Assembly (NCBI GenBank): GCA_946497375.1
Contig: CAMMKE010000054.1
Span: 1-7,900 of the forward strand
Direction: 5' to 3'
Origin: an uncultured Mycoplasmatota bacterium
Lineage (GTDB): Bacteria > Bacillota_I > Bacilli_A > RF39 > UBA660
DNA length: 7,900 nt
The notes beneath the pieces were generated by a model, which had not been told where the DNA came from, made no database searches, and saw only the letters and a program-made list of their open reading frames with translations. Of the stretch, positions 5,953-7,900 are shown piece after piece (positions within the stretch are counted from its first letter, which is position 1; each line of letters starts with the position of its first letter). The position numbers were made by a program, and so were the translations under genes.

Positions 5953-7875
5953 GTGTTAGAATATGGGTTTGTTAGAGTAGGGGCAATTGTTAATAAGTTA
6001 GTACTTGCAAGTCCCGTGGATAATGCTAAAGAGATAGTTAGGATGATTAGGGAAGCTTATAAGAATAATATTTCTATTGTTACTACTCCTGAACTTGCTC
6101 TTACTGGTTATACTTGTGGGGATTTGTTTTTACAAGATGAATTGATTGAGAAGAGTGAAGATGCTTTAAAATTTATTCTTGATGAGACTAAAGATTTAAA
6201 TATTATTTCTATAATAGGGATGCCTATAAGATGTAATAATCAGTTGTTAAACTGTGCTGTTGTTATAGAAAAAGGTAATATTTTGGGGATTGTTCCTAAG
6301 ACTTATATACCTAATTATAGTGAGTTTTATGAGAAGAGATGGTTTACTTCTAGTGTTGATTTAAAGAATAGTGAAGTTAATCTATTAGATAGATTAGTAC
6401 CTATTTCTACTAAGTTAATATTTAAAGATAAAAAATATAAGGAAGTATCTTTTGCAATTGAAATATGTGAAGACTTGTGGAGTGTTAATCCTCCTAGTAA
6501 TAATCATGCTTTAAATGGGGCTTCTATTATCTTTAATCTATCTAGTAGTAATGAGATAGTTGGCAAAGATAGTTATAGAAGAAATTTGGTTTCTATAGAG
6601 TCTCTTAAAACAATATCAGGCTATATTTATGCAAGTAGTGGTATTATGGAATCTACTTCTGATTTAGTATTTGGAGGAGTTTCTTTAATCTATGAGAATG
6701 GTAAATTATTAAAGTCTAATAAACGCTTTGAGATAGAGAGTAATTTAATATATGCTGATATTGATGTTAAAAGATTAATTAATGAAAGATGTCGTAATAG
6801 TAGTTTTGCAGGGAGTCTTTATGATGGCGATTATAAAGTGATAGATGTTAATGTTAGTGATAGGATAAAGAATCTTGATAGGACTTATAAGATGTATCCT
6901 TTTATACCGACAACTGATAAAGAGAAAAGGTTTGAAGAGATATTAGAAATACAAAGTAGTGCCCTTGCAAGACGTATAATTCACTTAAATAATACTAAAT
7001 GTGTTATAGGTATGTCTGGAGGACTTGATTCTACTCTTGCTTTCTTAGTTATGGTTAGGGCTTTTCGTAAACTTGGACTTGATAATAAAAATATTATAGG
7101 AGTTACGATGCCAGGATTTGGTACTACAGATAGGACTTATTTAAATGCTATTAATTTGGTTAAAGAATATGGGGCGACTTTAAAAGAAGTTAGTATTAAA
7201 GAGGCAAGTTTACTTCATATGAGGGATATTGGGCTAGATGAGGATGATAGAAGTGTTACTTATGAAAATATCCAGGCAAGGGAAAGGACCCAAATACTTA
7301 TGGATATTGCTAATATGGTTGGTGGTATTGTTATTGGAACAGGTGATTTATCAGAACTTGCCCTTGGATGGTGTACTTATAATGGAGACCATATGAGTAT
7401 GTATTCAGTTAATTCATCTATTCCTAAGACTTTAGTAAGACATTTAGTAGGTTATGTTAAAGATAATAGCAGTGATGAGAGAAAGAAAATATTAACAGAT
7501 ATTTTAGATACTCCTATATCTCCAGAGTTATTACCTCCTGACGAAGCGGGTAATATCTTACAGAAGACAGAGTCTAGTATTGGTCCTTATGTCTTACATG
7601 ATTTCTTCTTATATCATTTACTAAGATATGGAGCATCTTTTAAGAAGATATATTTTCTTGCTAAAATAACTTTTAAAGATAGTTTTGAAAGTGATGAGAT
7701 TAAAAAATGGTTAAAAGTCTTTGTTAGGCGTTTTTATACACAACAATTTAAAAGAAATGCTGTTCCTGATGGTGTTAAAGTTGGTACTATTAGTTTATCT
7801 CCTCGAGGGGATTTAAGAATGCCTAGTGAAGCTAGTTATGAGAGAATTTTAGAAGAGTTAGATAAAATTTCTTAA
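5953..7875 (+). CDS. nadE: Glutamine-dependent NAD+ synthetase
   Basis: This enzyme performs the last step of NAD+ synthesis, amidating nicotinic acid adenine dinucleotide with ATP and ammonia drawn from glutamine. The protein has 640 residues from GTG 5953 (643 from ATG 5944), typical of the two-domain form. The N-terminal nitrilase-like glutaminase domain (about residues 5-275) has its triad: Glu47 in PELALTGY, Lys116 in IVPKTYIP and Cys172 in EICEDLW. The synthetase domain has the PP-loop SGGLDS at 355-360 and GTGDLSE at 462-468, and ends with the GTISLSPRGDLRMPSEAS region seen in glutaminase-linked NadE. The beginning LEYGFVRVGA matches the usual family N-terminus, in keeping with the GTG start. 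All catalytic residues are present, so it should be active without external ammonia. No terminator is seen in the 25 bases left, so the operon may continue beyond the window. Confidence 0.96.
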   Translation: MLEYGFVRVGAIVNKLVLASPVDNAKEIVRMIREAYKNNISIVTTPELALTGYTCGDLFLQDELIEKSEDALKFILDETKDLNIISIIGMPIRCNNQLLNCAVVIEKGNILGIVPKTYIPNYSEFYEKRWFTSSVDLKNSEVNLLDRLVPISTKLIFKDKKYKEVSFAIEICEDLWSVNPPSNNHALNGASIIFNLSSSNEIVGKDSYRRNLVSIESLKTISGYIYASSGIMESTSDLVFGGVSLIYENGKLLKSNKRFEIESNLIYADIDVKRLINERCRNSSFAGSLYDGDYKVIDVNVSDRIKNLDRTYKMYPFIPTTDKEKRFEEILEIQSSALARRIIHLNNTKCVIGMSGGLDSTLAFLVMVRAFRKLGLDNKNIIGVTMPGFGTTDRTYLNAINLVKEYGATLKEVSIKEASLLHMRDIGLDEDDRSVTYENIQARERTQILMDIANMVGGIVIGTGDLSELALGWCTYNGDHMSMYSVNSSIPKTLVRHLVGYVKDNSSDERKKILTDILDTPISPELLPPDEAGNILQKTESSIGPYVLHDFFLYHLLRYGASFKKIYFLAKITFKDSFESDEIKKWLKVFVRRFYTQQFKRNAVPDGVKVGTISLSPRGDLRMPSEASYERILEELDKIS

Positions 7876-7900
7876 AAAAGTATGAATTTTGTAAATTGAC

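Noticed and set aside
7876..7900. Terminator after nadE
   Set aside because: The 25 remaining bases show no hairpin followed by a T run; the operon may continue past the window.

Overview
The window is AT-rich (roughly 30% GC by eye) and favours TTA, AGA and GAT codons. All genes run on the + strand with strong Shine-Dalgarno sites. TGA works as a stop codon at two gene junctions, so the code is the standard bacterial one and not the Mycoplasma code. The coupling protein at the left edge is of the type found in conjugative elements of Bacillota. The likeliest source is a low-GC Bacillota, perhaps an uncultured gut Bacilli or Clostridia lineage; the exact taxon cannot be read from the sequence.

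Layout. Positions 1-1823 hold the 3' part of a VirD4/TraG-type coupling protein gene, cut at its 5' end by the window edge just upstream of the Walker A motif. It ends in a low-complexity linker, a charged helix and a striking acidic-aromatic tail. An intrinsic terminator (about 1851-1879) closes that unit. The gap 1824-2005 then carries a textbook sigma-A promoter (TTGACA, 17 bp, TATAAT) and two closely related 21-bp imperfect palindromes, one over the -10 box and one directly before the ribosome binding site. From 2006 to 7875 runs a compact five-gene operon: nicotinamidase (pncA), nicotinate phosphoribosyltransferase (pncB), a Nudix hydrolase resembling ADP-ribose pyrophosphatases, an uncharacterised radical SAM protein, and glutamine-dependent NAD synthetase (nadE). 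The last 25 bases show nothing that can be annotated.

How the genes work together. PncA, PncB and NadE are three of the four steps of the deamidating salvage route from nicotinamide to NAD+ (nicotinamide, nicotinate, NaMN, NaAD, NAD+). The adenylyltransferase NadD is not in the window and must be encoded elsewhere. The Nudix enzyme could recycle ADP-ribose or a related nucleotide released by NAD+ consumption. The radical SAM protein has no established place in this pathway. It sits between two NAD genes with coupled translation signals, and is the best candidate here for something undescribed. The paired palindromes suggest control of the whole operon by a DNA-binding repressor not encoded in the window.

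Start sites. For three genes the longest open frame is probably not the real start. Shine-Dalgarno spacing favours ATG 2006 for pncA, ATG 4700 for the radical SAM gene and GTG 5953 for nadE.
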